Shown here in pieces: positions 50,458 through 59,080 of a DNA stretch of 64,000 nt (position 1 is the stretch's first letter; each line of letters starts with the position of its first letter). The stretch is from Oscillospiraceae bacterium (lineage in GTDB: Bacteria > Bacillota > Clostridia > Oscillospirales > Oscillospiraceae): the NCBI GenBank assembly GCA_902778665.1, contig CACYYN010000004.1, positions 1 to 64,000 of the forward strand. Reading direction: 5' to 3'. A program made the position numbers and the translations under genes. The notes below the pieces were generated by a model. The model was not told where the DNA came from and searched no databases. It saw only the letters and a list, made by a program, of their open reading frames with translations.

Positions 50458-51337
50458 ATCAGCAATCATTACTGTATGCGGCAGGCCCAATGTGGGCAAA
50501 TCCACCATGACCAATGCTCTGGTGGGGGAGAAGATCGCCATTGTCTCCAGCAAACCGCAGACCACCAGAAACCGGATTATGGGCATTGTCAACCGGGGCG
50601 ATACCCAGTTTGTCCTTCTGGATACACCGGGCTTCATCAAACCACGCAACCGTCTGGGCGACTATATGGTAAATGTTGTGAAAGAGAGCGTCACCGATGT
50701 GGACTGCGTGCTCTTTCTGGTGGAGCCGGTCACAGAGATCGGCCCGGGTGAGATTGCCCTGATGGAAAAATTGCAGGAGAGTGGGGCACCCGTGATTCTT
50801 GTCATCAACAAGATTGACACGGTAGAGAAGGAAAAGCTGCTTGCTGTTATTGCAGCGTATTCTGAGGCTTTCGATTTTGCAGCGGTTGTCCCCGTCTCCG
50901 CAAAGAATGGGGACGGGCTGGACATTCTGCTGGAGGAGATGCAGAAGTACGCATCCGAAGGCCCTCATCTCTTCCCGGACGATATGATCACCGATCAGCC
51001 GGAAAGACAGATCTGTGCGGAACTGGTGAGAGAGAAGATCCTTCGCTCCCTGGATAAGGAAGTTCCCCACGGTACTGCAGTGGAAATCACCAAATTTTCC
51101 GAACGGGAGAACGGCATCGTTGATGTCGAGGCTACCATTTACTGCGAGAAGGCCAGTCATAAGGGAATTCTCATCGGCAAGTCCGGCTCCATGCTCAGAA
51201 AAATCGGAGCGGAGGCCAGAGAGGATATGGAGGCGCTCCTTGGCACAAAGGTTTTTCTCCAGACCTGGGTCAAGGTCAAGGAGAACTGGCGTGACAGCGA
51301 GGTCCAGATCCGGAACTTCGGTTACCGGAACGACTGA
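50450..51337 (+). CDS. era: GTPase Era
   Basis: Era is a GTPase that binds the 3' end of 16S rRNA during 30S assembly. G1 is GRPNVGKST, G3 DTPGF and G4 NKID. The C-terminal KH domain includes GILIGKSGSMLRKIGAEAREDME. The 295-residue length is normal. The start overlaps ybeY by 8 bases, and the stop shares a base with the recO start (TGATG). Confidence 0.97.
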   Translation: MTESAIITVCGRPNVGKSTMTNALVGEKIAIVSSKPQTTRNRIMGIVNRGDTQFVLLDTPGFIKPRNRLGDYMVNVVKESVTDVDCVLFLVEPVTEIGPGEIALMEKLQESGAPVILVINKIDTVEKEKLLAVIAAYSEAFDFAAVVPVSAKNGDGLDILLEEMQKYASEGPHLFPDDMITDQPERQICAELVREKILRSLDKEVPHGTAVEITKFSERENGIVDVEATIYCEKASHKGILIGKSGSMLRKIGAEAREDMEALLGTKVFLQTWVKVKENWRDSEVQIRNFGYRND

Positions 51338-52086
51338 TGGCCTTTTCGGGATCCGACGCGCTTGTTTTGCGTGAGGTCCGCTACAAGGAGGCGGACAGAA
51401 TCCTCACTCTTTTTACCCATGACCGGGGCATCCTCACGGCCAGGGCTCGGGGAGCTCTGCGGAAAAGCAGTAAAATCGCTGCCGCAACCCAGCAGCTTAC
51501 CCTCTCGGAGATGACCTTCTTTGAAAACAGGAACCGCCTGATTGTACAGGAGGCTTCCGTCAAAGAGCCCTTTGAGGGCCTGCGTCAGAATTTTGAATCG
51601 TTTGCCCTCGGCTGCTACTTTGCCGAGTGTGTGGAGACACTGGTACAGGAAGGGGAAGAAGAAAACGAGACCTTTCAGCTGATTCTCAACTGTCTCTATG
51701 CCCTCAGCCATGAGCTCTGCGATGCAAGAGTGATCAAGGCGGCATTTGAAGTTCGCCTGATGTGCCTCATGGGCTACACACCCGATCTCTCTGCCTGCAT
51801 CGTCTGCGGAAAGGAGCATCCGGAATCTCCGCTTCTCGGGGTGGAGACGGGGCATATCTGCTGCCGGACCTGCCGGGATGCGGCTTTCGGATCTGCCGTA
51901 ACACTCTGTGATGCCTCCCTGGCCGCTATGCGCTATCTGGTCAGTGCACCGGCTCGCAGGCTGTTTTCCTTCAAAGTGTCGGAGGACGCCCTGAAGCGCC
52001 TGAGCGATGCATCCGAACGATATCTGCTTGCCCAAGCCGGGAGAGGTTTCTCCACTCTGGACTACTGGAAGAAATTTACAACCTGA
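51337..52086 (+). CDS. recO: DNA repair protein RecO
   Basis: RecO helps load RecA on SSB-coated DNA in the RecFOR pathway. It has an N-terminal OB fold (LVLREVRYKEADRILTLFTHDRGILTARARGA) and a helical C-terminal part. A four-Cys zinc site lies at about residues 150-178 (CIVC, then CCRTC). The 249-residue length is normal. It is coupled to era and followed after 23 bases by mutS2. Confidence 0.93.
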   Translation: MAFSGSDALVLREVRYKEADRILTLFTHDRGILTARARGALRKSSKIAAATQQLTLSEMTFFENRNRLIVQEASVKEPFEGLRQNFESFALGCYFAECVETLVQEGEEENETFQLILNCLYALSHELCDARVIKAAFEVRLMCLMGYTPDLSACIVCGKEHPESPLLGVETGHICCRTCRDAAFGSAVTLCDASLAAMRYLVSAPARRLFSFKVSEDALKRLSDASERYLLAQAGRGFSTLDYWKKFTT

Positions 52087-52109
52087 TACAACCTGATCTT
52101 GAAACTGTT

Positions 52110-54485
52110 ATGAGCTTTTTTGAAAAATCATTATTGACACTGGAACTGCCTGCAGTGCTGAAAATGCTTTCGGAACAGGCAGTGAGTGCTCCTGCCAAGG
52201 AGCAGTGCCTTGCACTGATGCCTTCTGTAGAGCATGCAGAAGTTGCCCTCCGCCTGGAGGAGACTACCTGTGCCTGCACCATGATGACGGTGCGGGGCAG
52301 CCCCTCCTTCTCCGGCGTGAAGGATATCCGGCCTTCTCTGGCCCGTGCTGATCTGGGCGGTGCCCTGAACACCCGTGAACTGCTGGATATTGCAGCGCTT
52401 CTCCGGTGTGCAAGGCTGGTGAGAGGTTATGTGGCGGATGACAGTGTAGGCAGAACGAAAATTGACCACCTTTTCTCTGCCCTTCGCGCCAACAAATATC
52501 TGGAGGAGAAAATCTCCTCCTCCATCACCGGAGAGGATGAAATTGCAGACGGAGCCTCCTCCGACCTGGCTGATCTCCGCCGTAAAATGCGTGCGGCAGC
52601 ATCCCGTGCCAGAGAAGCCCTACAGAAGATTATTTCCTCGCCTTCCTATGCCAAAGTGCTGCAGGAGCCGATTATCACCATGCGCTCCGAGCGCTATGTG
52701 GTCCCGGTAAAGGCGGAATATAAAAACTCGGTTCCCGGCCTGGTGCATGACATCTCCGCCACCGGCGCAACCCTGTTTATCGAGCCCATGGGGGCTGTCA
52801 AGGCAAACAATGAGCTGCGGGAGCTGGCGGCAAAGGAGAAGCTGGAGGTGGAGCGGATTCTTGCGGAGCTGTCCGCAGAGTGTGCTGCCCACCGGGCAGA
52901 TATGGAGTCTGACTGGTATCTGCTGGTTCGGCTGGATGTGATTTTTGCCAAAGCAAAGCTCTCCTACGCACTGGGCTGCAGTCCTGCTGTACCGGGAAAT
53001 GAGATTGTCCTTCGCCGGGCACGTCATCCCTTGCTGAACCGTGACACTGCCGTACCCATCGATGTGGAGCTGGGGCGCGGATTTGACACTCTGGTCATCA
53101 CCGGCCCCAACACGGGAGGTAAGACAGTCAGTCTCAAAACCATCGGCCTGCTCTCGGCCATGAACCAGTGCGGGCTTCACATCCCTGCTTCTGACGGCAG
53201 CACCCTTCCGGTTTTCAGTCATATTCTGGCAGATATCGGTGATGAGCAGAGCATTGAACAGAATCTCTCCACCTTCTCTGCCCACATGACCAATATTGTC
53301 AACATTCTTGAGGAGTGTGACGAGCACTCTCTGGTCCTTTTTGATGAGCTGGGTGCCGGCACTGACCCTGCAGAGGGTGCGGCCCTAGCGGTGTCCATTA
53401 TCGAGCATGTGCGAAAGAAGGGGGCAGTGATCGCTGCCACCACCCACTATACAGAGCTGAAGTTTTATGCTACCAACGAACCCGGGGTTCTCAATGCCTC
53501 CTGCGAGTTTGATATTGAGACACTGCGGCCAACCTACCATCTGCTGATGGGCATTCCGGGCAAGTCCAACGCCTTTGCCATTTCCCGTCGGCTGGGGCTT
53601 CGGGATGATATCATTGAGGACGCGAAAAACCGTGTCAGCACCGACAATGCAAAGTTTGAGGCCACAGTGGAGAAGCTGGAGCAGATGCGTGTTCTGCTGG
53701 AGAAGGACAGAGAAGCCCAGCAGCAGAAGCTGCGTGAGGCGGAGGACAATGCCCGTCAGGCTGCCCGCGTGAAGGCTGAGCTGGAGGTTCGGCTGGAGAA
53801 GGCGGATGTGAAAGCCCGGCGAGAGGCCGAGCGGATCATTGGAGAGGCGAGAGAAACTGCTGAGCGTGTTTTTGCCGAGCTGGATGAGATGAAAAAGCAT
53901 CTCAATGAGGAAGATGATGTCCATCGTATCAATACGGCTCGCAATGAACTGCGGCGAAGTCTCAATGATGCAGAAAACAGCCTCAATCCTGCCCAGACAC
54001 CTCAGGAAGACACCCGGCAGTCCGCCCGTGAAATTCGGGTGGGCGATATGGTAGAGATCCGTTCCATGGGCATTCATGCGGAGGTCATTTCCGTTTCACA
54101 GGACCGTACGCTTACCCTCAAGGCCGGTGCCATGACCGTTTCTGCCAAGGAGAATGAGGTCTATCTGCTGGAAGGAAAGGCTGCACAGAAGCCGAAAAAG
54201 AAGCAGGCTGTTTCATCCGGGGCATCTCTTCGCTCCTCAGCCTTTCATCCGGAAGTTGACCTCCGGGGAATGGAATCTATTGAAGCCGTCGCTACGGCCG
54301 AGCAGTTTATTGACGGTGCGGTCATGGCAAAGGTGTCTCCCATCCGCATCATTCATGGCAAGGGCACAGGTGCCCTCCGTACGGCTATTCATCAGATGCT
54401 GCGACGCAATAAAGCAGTGAAATCCTTCCGGCTCGGTGTTTTCGGAGAAGGTGAAACCGGCGTTACGATCGTGGAGTTGAAATAG
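52110..54485 (+). CDS. mutS2: Endonuclease MutS2
   Basis: A 791-residue MutS homologue without the mismatch-recognition domain. Walker A is GPNTGGKTVSLKT (near residue 332). The Walker B region is LVLFDELGAGTDPAEGAALAVSIIEH, followed by a long coiled coil (about 510-630). The C-terminal Smr nuclease domain starts near residue 713 (VDLRGMESIEAVATAEQFID, IIHGKGTGALRTAIH). It acts on recombination intermediates and, in Bacillus, on collided ribosomes. An inverted repeat at 54513-54531 follows the stop. Confidence 0.96.
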   Translation: MSFFEKSLLTLELPAVLKMLSEQAVSAPAKEQCLALMPSVEHAEVALRLEETTCACTMMTVRGSPSFSGVKDIRPSLARADLGGALNTRELLDIAALLRCARLVRGYVADDSVGRTKIDHLFSALRANKYLEEKISSSITGEDEIADGASSDLADLRRKMRAAASRAREALQKIISSPSYAKVLQEPIITMRSERYVVPVKAEYKNSVPGLVHDISATGATLFIEPMGAVKANNELRELAAKEKLEVERILAELSAECAAHRADMESDWYLLVRLDVIFAKAKLSYALGCSPAVPGNEIVLRRARHPLLNRDTAVPIDVELGRGFDTLVITGPNTGGKTVSLKTIGLLSAMNQCGLHIPASDGSTLPVFSHILADIGDEQSIEQNLSTFSAHMTNIVNILEECDEHSLVLFDELGAGTDPAEGAALAVSIIEHVRKKGAVIAATTHYTELKFYATNEPGVLNASCEFDIETLRPTYHLLMGIPGKSNAFAISRRLGLRDDIIEDAKNRVSTDNAKFEATVEKLEQMRVLLEKDREAQQQKLREAEDNARQAARVKAELEVRLEKADVKARREAERIIGEARETAERVFAELDEMKKHLNEEDDVHRINTARNELRRSLNDAENSLNPAQTPQEDTRQSAREIRVGDMVEIRSMGIHAEVISVSQDRTLTLKAGAMTVSAKENEVYLLEGKAAQKPKKKQAVSSGASLRSSAFHPEVDLRGMESIEAVATAEQFIDGAVMAKVSPIRIIHGKGTGALRTAIHQMLRRNKAVKSFRLGVFGEGETGVTIVELK

Positions 54486-54592
54486 TGCCTCATGCACAGC
54501 TCTTTGCGGGTGAATCTGATTGTCAGATTCGTGAGAAAATCAGGCGAGGAATGCATCGAAAATGTTGAAATCCACCAAATATCAACTGGTAG

Positions 54593-54621
54593 TTGACGTT
54601 TGATGAAAAATATGATATTTT
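54593..54621 (+). promoter_or_regulatory. Promoter of the HPr gene with an overlapping palindrome
   Basis: TTGACG at 54593-54598 and TATTTT at 54616-54621 are separated by 17 bases. A perfect inverted repeat, tcaact-ggt-agttga (54582-54596), overlaps the -35 box and could be an operator. Confidence 0.55.
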
Positions 54622-54654
54622 ACATTCGTATTTTATGGTAAGGAGCGGAGGATT

Positions 54655-54918
54655 ATGGTATCCAAAGAGGTAGTTATTAATAATCAGGTTGGTCTTCATG
54701 CAAGACCTGCGACTTTCTTTATCCAGAAAGCCAATGAGTTCAAGAGCAGCATCTGGGTCGAAAAGGACGAGCGCCGTGTCAATGCGAAGAGCCTTCTCGG
54801 TGTTCTTTCCCTCGGTATTGTAAAGGGGACTGCAATTACCATCATCGCTGACGGTGCAGATCAGGACGAGGCCATTGATACCCTTTCCGCACTGATCGAT
54901 TCTGACTTCTCTGAGTAA
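54655..54918 (+). CDS. ptsH: Phosphocarrier protein HPr
   Basis: An 87-residue HPr. His15 in GLHARPA is the site phosphorylated by enzyme I, and Ser46 in NAKSLLGVLSLG is the site for HPr kinase, giving carbon-catabolite control typical of Firmicutes. Crh proteins lack His15, so this is HPr proper or an HPr-like paralogue. Enzyme I (ptsI) is not next to it. A Shine-Dalgarno site (gcggagg) precedes the ATG. It has its own promoter and terminator. Confidence 0.92.
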   Translation: MVSKEVVINNQVGLHARPATFFIQKANEFKSSIWVEKDERRVNAKSLLGVLSLGIVKGTAITIIADGADQDEAIDTLSALIDSDFSE

Positions 54919-54937
54919 TCTCAATTTGACGAAAAAG

Positions 54938-54967
54938 GGCGTGCTTGTAAGAGCACGCCTTTTTTTA
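54938..54967 (+). terminator. Terminator of the HPr gene
   Basis: A perfect 8-bp stem (ggcgtgct 54938-54945 with agcacgcc 54952-54959) is followed by eight Ts. It lies 20 bases after the stop. Confidence 0.9.
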
Positions 54968-54980
54968 CAGGAGGAACCCT

Positions 54981-56852
54981 TTGAACCCTGAGCTGGACAC
55001 CCTGCGGGCCAAGGCGAATAACCTGCCGTTACTCCCCGGGGTCTATATTATGCTGGACCGGCATTCAGAGGTTATCTATGTCGGCAAGGCAAAAAAACTG
55101 AAAAACCGCGTCAGCAGCTACTTCCACGGCGATCATCTGCCCAAAGTTGCGGCCATGATCGATAAAATTGCGGATTTTAACGTCATTGTAGCCAACAGTG
55201 AGTTTGAGGCGCTGATTCTGGAGAATTCCCTCATCAAGCGCCACAAGCCCCACTACAATATTCTGCTGAAGGACGACAAGGGCTATCCCTTTATTCGCAT
55301 TGACAGGCGAAAGGCATACCCTGTGATGTCAGTCGCTTCCAGACACCTGGATGACGGAGCAGATTACTTCGGCCCCTACGGAGGCCGCAGTGTCTCCCAT
55401 GAGATCATCCGCTCCATCTGCCGTGCCCTACTCCTGCCGGACTGCAACAGATCATTCCCTGCAGAGGTGGGGAAAGAGCGACCCTGCCTGAACTATCACA
55501 TCGGCACCTGTGAAGGATGGTGCCTTCCGGAGAAGACGGCAGAGGAATACCGGGCGAGGATGGAACAGGCGGCTCTCGTGCTGGAAGGCCGCAGCGACGA
55601 CCTGATTGCCGACCTGCGGGAGAAAATGGAGGCTGCTGCCGAGGAATACCGTTTTGAGCTGGCTGCCCGTTATCGGGACAGAATGCGGGCTGTGGAGGCA
55701 CTGGTGAATCGTCAGCGTGTCATATCCACCGCCTTTCATGATACCGATGCCCTTGCCTTCTGCCGTGGTGCACTTTGCTGCTTTTCCGTGCTGCATTTTT
55801 CCAACGGAGATCTGGCAGGGAAGGAGACTGTGGTTATCGATGAACCCATTGAGGACGATGCCGAAGCGATCTCCGATATTGTTCGCCAGTATTATCTTCC
55901 CCGGGAAGGGATGCGTCCTTCCGTTATTCTCCTGCAGACTGAGCCGGAGGACAAGGAGGAGCTGGAGGCTTTCTTAAGTGAAGGAAACCGCAGAAAAGTC
56001 CATCTGGAGGTGCCGCAACGGGGTGAGCGCCGCCGCCTTCTGGAGATGGCGGAGATGAATGCTTCCGAGGAAATCCTGCGCCGTACCACGGAAAGCCGCA
56101 GGCGTTCCAAAACACTGGAACTGCTGCAGAAGATGCTGGGGCTGGAGCACTTCCCGGAGCGGATTGAATCCTTTGACATCTCCAACCTGGGCAACACGGG
56201 CATTGTGGCAGCGATGGTGGTTTTCAAAGACGGCAAACCCCTCAAGCGTGATTACCGCAAGTTTCGCATGAAGGATATGCCCATGCAGGATGACTATGCC
56301 TCCATGTATCAGGCTGTTTACCGCCGTTTTCGCAGAGCCTCGGAGGGGGATGAGAAATTCTCCTCGCTGCCGGATCTGCTGCTGATTGACGGAGGAGACG
56401 TTCATGCTGCCACAGCCTGCCGGGCTCTCAGCGATGTGGGCATCAGCCTGCCGGTGTTCGGCATGGTGAAGGATGACCGGCATCGTACACGGGCTCTCAT
56501 CACGCCGGGCGGGCAGGAAATCGGCATTCAGGGCACCCAGGCTGTGTTTTCTCTCATCGGCCGTATCCAGGAGGAGACTCACCGCTTCGCCATTGAATAT
56601 CAGCGCTCTCTGCGTTATGAAAGCTACGGGTCCGAGCTGGATGCCATCCGGGGTGTCGGTGAACAGCGTAAGGGTGAACTGCTGAAAGCATTTAAAACCG
56701 TGAAGGCCATTCGGCTTGCTTCTCTTGATGAGCTGAAGGCTGTTGTGCCGAAGAACACGGCGGAGGCGGTTTACCGTCACTTCCGGGAGAAGGAAGCGTC
56801 AAAGAATCCGGGCTTAGATATACAGGAAGAAGAAGGGGAGGAAGAGCCGTGA
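54981..56852 (+). CDS. uvrC: Excinuclease ABC subunit C
   Basis: UvrC makes the two incisions in nucleotide excision repair. The N-terminal GIY-YIG-type domain has LPLLPGVYIMLDRHSEVIYVGKAKKLKNRVSSYF. A UvrB-binding UVR stretch lies near residue 210. The RNase H-like nuclease has RIESFDISNLGNTGIVAAMVVF and PDLLLIDGGDVH. A C-terminal helix-hairpin-helix follows (LDAIRGVGEQRKGELLKAF). The start is a TTG at 54981 behind aggagg. It is 623 residues. Its 3' end overlaps rsmD. Confidence 0.96.
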   Translation: MNPELDTLRAKANNLPLLPGVYIMLDRHSEVIYVGKAKKLKNRVSSYFHGDHLPKVAAMIDKIADFNVIVANSEFEALILENSLIKRHKPHYNILLKDDKGYPFIRIDRRKAYPVMSVASRHLDDGADYFGPYGGRSVSHEIIRSICRALLLPDCNRSFPAEVGKERPCLNYHIGTCEGWCLPEKTAEEYRARMEQAALVLEGRSDDLIADLREKMEAAAEEYRFELAARYRDRMRAVEALVNRQRVISTAFHDTDALAFCRGALCCFSVLHFSNGDLAGKETVVIDEPIEDDAEAISDIVRQYYLPREGMRPSVILLQTEPEDKEELEAFLSEGNRRKVHLEVPQRGERRRLLEMAEMNASEEILRRTTESRRRSKTLELLQKMLGLEHFPERIESFDISNLGNTGIVAAMVVFKDGKPLKRDYRKFRMKDMPMQDDYASMYQAVYRRFRRASEGDEKFSSLPDLLLIDGGDVHAATACRALSDVGISLPVFGMVKDDRHRTRALITPGGQEIGIQGTQAVFSLIGRIQEETHRFAIEYQRSLRYESYGSELDAIRGVGEQRKGELLKAFKTVKAIRLASLDELKAVVPKNTAEAVYRHFREKEASKNPGLDIQEEEGEEEP

Positions 56853-57391
56853 GAGTGATCACAGGATCCGCCAGAGGCAGAAAACTGAAAACCCCATCCG
56901 GCAATGATGTCCGGCCTACGACGGACAACGTCAAGGAAGCGATTTTCAATATCCTGCGCGATGATGTTGAGGGCAGGCGGGTGCTGGACCTTTTTGCCGG
57001 CACCGGCCAGCTGGGCATTGAGGCGCTGAGTCGTGGCGCCCGAGAGGCCGTGTTTGTGGATTCCTCGCCGGAATCTCTCAAAATTGTGAAGGAGAATCTG
57101 GCATTGTGCCGCTTCTCTGCAGCAGTGGTCCGTTCTGATGCTGTCTCGTTTCTCAGCCGAGGCGGGAAGTATGATGTGATCTTTATCGATCCGCCCTATG
57201 CATCAGATCTCTATGAAAAAGTACTGGAGAGCATCAAATTATTTGACATCCTGTCGGAAGGTGGTATAATTGTGGTGGAATCTGACCGTGACCGCCCCCT
57301 TCCCGATATGGACCCGCCCTACCGCATCCTCTGGGACTATCGTTACGGCAAGGTCAGAATTCGCACCTACACAAGGGAGAACCAGCAATGA
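56849..57391 (+). CDS. rsmD: 16S rRNA (guanine966-N2)-methyltransferase RsmD
   Basis: A 180-residue SAM-dependent methylase. The family start MRVITGSARGRKL, RPTTDNVKEAIFNIL, SAM motif DLFAGTGQLGIEALSRGA and catalytic FIDPPYAS are all present. The start is a GTG at 56849 overlapping the uvrC stop, and the stop overlaps coaD as ATGA. rsmD-coaD is a conserved pair. Confidence 0.95.
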   Translation: MRVITGSARGRKLKTPSGNDVRPTTDNVKEAIFNILRDDVEGRRVLDLFAGTGQLGIEALSRGAREAVFVDSSPESLKIVKENLALCRFSAAVVRSDAVSFLSRGGKYDVIFIDPPYASDLYEKVLESIKLFDILSEGGIIVVESDRDRPLPDMDPPYRILWDYRYGKVRIRTYTRENQQ

Positions 57392-57879
57392 GCATAGCAA
57401 TCTGCCCGGGGAGCTTTGATCCCATCACCCTCGGCCATCTCAACATTATCCGCCGCACTTCAAAGATTTTTGATGAGGTCATCGTCTGCATCATGCACAA
57501 TGCCTCCAAAACTTCTCCTTTGTTCACTGTGGAGGAGAGGCTTGATATGGTCAGGCGTGCCGTATCCCGTTATCCCAATGTGAGGGTTGATGCCCAGTCC
57601 TGCCTGCTGGCGGAATATGCCAAACAGTTTGAGGGAGCGGTTATCGTCAAGGGGCTTCGGGCCGCTTCCGATTTTGAATATGAATTTCAGATGAATCTCA
57701 TCAACAAGAATATCAACCCCAATCTGGAGACCATGTTCCTCACAGCCGACGGGAAGTATACCTTCCTCAGTTCTTCTGTCGTGCGGGAGATGGCAGCCTA
57801 CGGGGCGGATATCACAGGGCTTGTCCCCAATGAGCTGATCAAAGAAATTGAAAATAAAGTAAAGCAACGGAGGGTATAA
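57388..57879 (+). CDS. coaD: Phosphopantetheine adenylyltransferase CoaD
   Basis: CoaD makes dephospho-CoA from 4'-phosphopantetheine and ATP. The nucleotidyltransferase start CPGSFDPITLGHLNIIRR contains the T/HxGH-type motif (TLGH). VKGLRAASDFEYEFQMNLINK and FLSSSVVREMAAYG complete the active site. It is 163 residues, a normal length, and is coupled to rsmD. Confidence 0.97.
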   Translation: MSIAICPGSFDPITLGHLNIIRRTSKIFDEVIVCIMHNASKTSPLFTVEERLDMVRRAVSRYPNVRVDAQSCLLAEYAKQFEGAVIVKGLRAASDFEYEFQMNLINKNINPNLETMFLTADGKYTFLSSSVVREMAAYGADITGLVPNELIKEIENKVKQRRV

Positions 57880-57886
57880 CAGACCT

Positions 57887-58414
57887 ATGGACAATTCGAA
57901 CGACATTTTGGAACTGCTTGACATCCTCTACGGGATGGTCAACGAAGCCTGGGGCGTTCCTCTCGGCAATGACAAGTGCATTATTGAGCGGGAAAAAGCC
58001 ATTGATATCATCAATGACATCAAAGCAGCCCTTCCTTCCTCCATTTCCGAATCCAAACGCCTGGTGGCCGCAAGGGATGAATTCATCGGCAATGCCAAGC
58101 GTGAGGCTGAGGCTCTGCGCAAAAATGCAGAGGAGCAGGCCAGCCGCCTGGTGGATGAGCAGGAGATCGTCCGTGTCGCCCGGGAAAAGAGCACCCAGAT
58201 GCTCACGGATGCTGAGCGCAAAACAAGCGAGCTCAAGCGCGTGGCCAGTCAGTATGTGGATGAGATCATGCGCAGGGCCGAATCTTCCCTGAATGATGCT
58301 CTCACCACCGTTCGTCAGACCCAGAGTGCATTCCAGGGCAATAACCCTGTCCAGGCAGCACCTGTGGAAGAGGAGAATCCCGAGACCGAGGAAGACGAAG
58401 AAGGCTGGGCATGA
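57887..58414 (+). CDS. Coiled-coil protein of unknown function following coaD
   Basis: A 175-residue protein. The first 45 residues (DILELLDILYGMVNEAWGVPLGNDKCIIEREKAIDIIND) look like a short helical domain. Residues about 55-145 are a continuous charged coiled coil resembling subunit b/E/H of rotary ATPases or DivIVA-type helices. The tail is acidic and Pro/Glu-rich. No membrane segment is visible, so it is not a real F0 b subunit. It lies 7 bases after coaD, where similar proteins are often found in Clostridia. The function is unknown. Confidence 0.7.
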   Translation: MDNSNDILELLDILYGMVNEAWGVPLGNDKCIIEREKAIDIINDIKAALPSSISESKRLVAARDEFIGNAKREAEALRKNAEEQASRLVDEQEIVRVAREKSTQMLTDAERKTSELKRVASQYVDEIMRRAESSLNDALTTVRQTQSAFQGNNPVQAAPVEEENPETEEDEEGWA

Positions 58415-58497
58415 TTCTGCCCTTTTCCTTTCCTGACACCACACCTTGTAGTGACAAAGGGGAGAGGAACACCAAGTCCTGTGTCAAGACAAAAAAT

Positions 58498-58521
58498 AGC
58501 GCCTGTAAGGCGCTTTTTTTG
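58498..58521 (+). terminator. Terminator after the coiled-coil gene
   Basis: A 6-bp stem (agcgcc 58498-58503 with ggcgct 58509-58514) with a 5-base loop is followed by seven Ts. It separates the uvrC-coaD unit from the mraZ promoter. Confidence 0.8.
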
Positions 58522-58588
58522 TTCCAAAAATCGGCAATAATTGTCGCTTTATGGAATAAAAAAGACGAAATAATACAAAAAGTTTCAC

Positions 58589-58617
58589 TTGCTTTTTGTG
58601 GAGGCACCCCATATAAT
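58589..58617 (+). promoter_or_regulatory. Promoter of the mraZ operon
   Basis: TTGCTT at 58589-58594 and TATAAT at 58612-58617 are separated by 17 bases. The repeats of the MraZ operator begin at the next base. Confidence 0.75.
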
Positions 58618-58653
58618 AGTGGTGAAAAGTGGATATTAAGTGGTGCAAAGTGG
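58618..58653 (+). promoter_or_regulatory. MraZ operator, four AGTGG repeats
   Basis: AGTGG occurs at 58618, 58628, 58639 and 58649, that is at 10-11 base spacing on one face of the helix. Three of the four are AAGTGG. MraZ is known to repress its own operon through short direct repeats, of AAAGTG type in mycoplasmas and TGGG type in E. coli. Placement from the -10 box to the start codon suits repression of initiation. Confidence 0.7.
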
Positions 58654-58663
58654 GGTGCTCACC

Positions 58664-59080
58664 GTGACAGGAGAATATAAACATTCGCTGGATAGCAAAG
58701 GTCGTATTTTTATTCCTGCACGGCTCAGGGAAGAACTGGGAGAGGTGTTTTACATCACTCTTTCTATGGATAAATGTCTCAATGTTTACAGCAGTGAAAG
58801 CTGGCAGGCCCTGTCGGACAGGGTCAGTGCGATGCCGTATATCAACCAGAGGAAAATGCGGCCTCTGTTTGCCAATGCTGCCCGCTGTGAGCTGGACGCC
58901 CAGGGTCGTGCATTGATTCCCGCTCCGCTGCGGGAGTATGCAGGTTTTACAAAAAATGTAATGGTGATCGGCTGCAACAACCATGCCGAGTTATGGGATC
59001 CGGATCTCTGGACAGAGATCTGTGAAAAAGAGAAGAGCGCAGAGAATATTGCTGCGGTTCTTCAGGAGCTGGCTTTCTGA
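58664..59080 (+). CDS. mraZ: Transcriptional regulator MraZ
   Basis: MraZ carries two AbrB-like swapped-hairpin DNA-binding repeats, both visible: GEYKHSLDSKGRIFIPARLRE and CELDAQGRALIPAPLRE. It binds repeats upstream of the division and cell-wall cluster and represses it. I chose the GTG at 58664, which gives a near-standard start (TGEYKH) and 138 residues. GTG codons at 58640, 58643 and 58655 are also in frame, but they overlap the operator and have no ribosome site. The stop shares a base with rsmH. Confidence 0.93.
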   Translation: MTGEYKHSLDSKGRIFIPARLREELGEVFYITLSMDKCLNVYSSESWQALSDRVSAMPYINQRKMRPLFANAARCELDAQGRALIPAPLREYAGFTKNVMVIGCNNHAELWDPDLWTEICEKEKSAENIAAVLQELAF

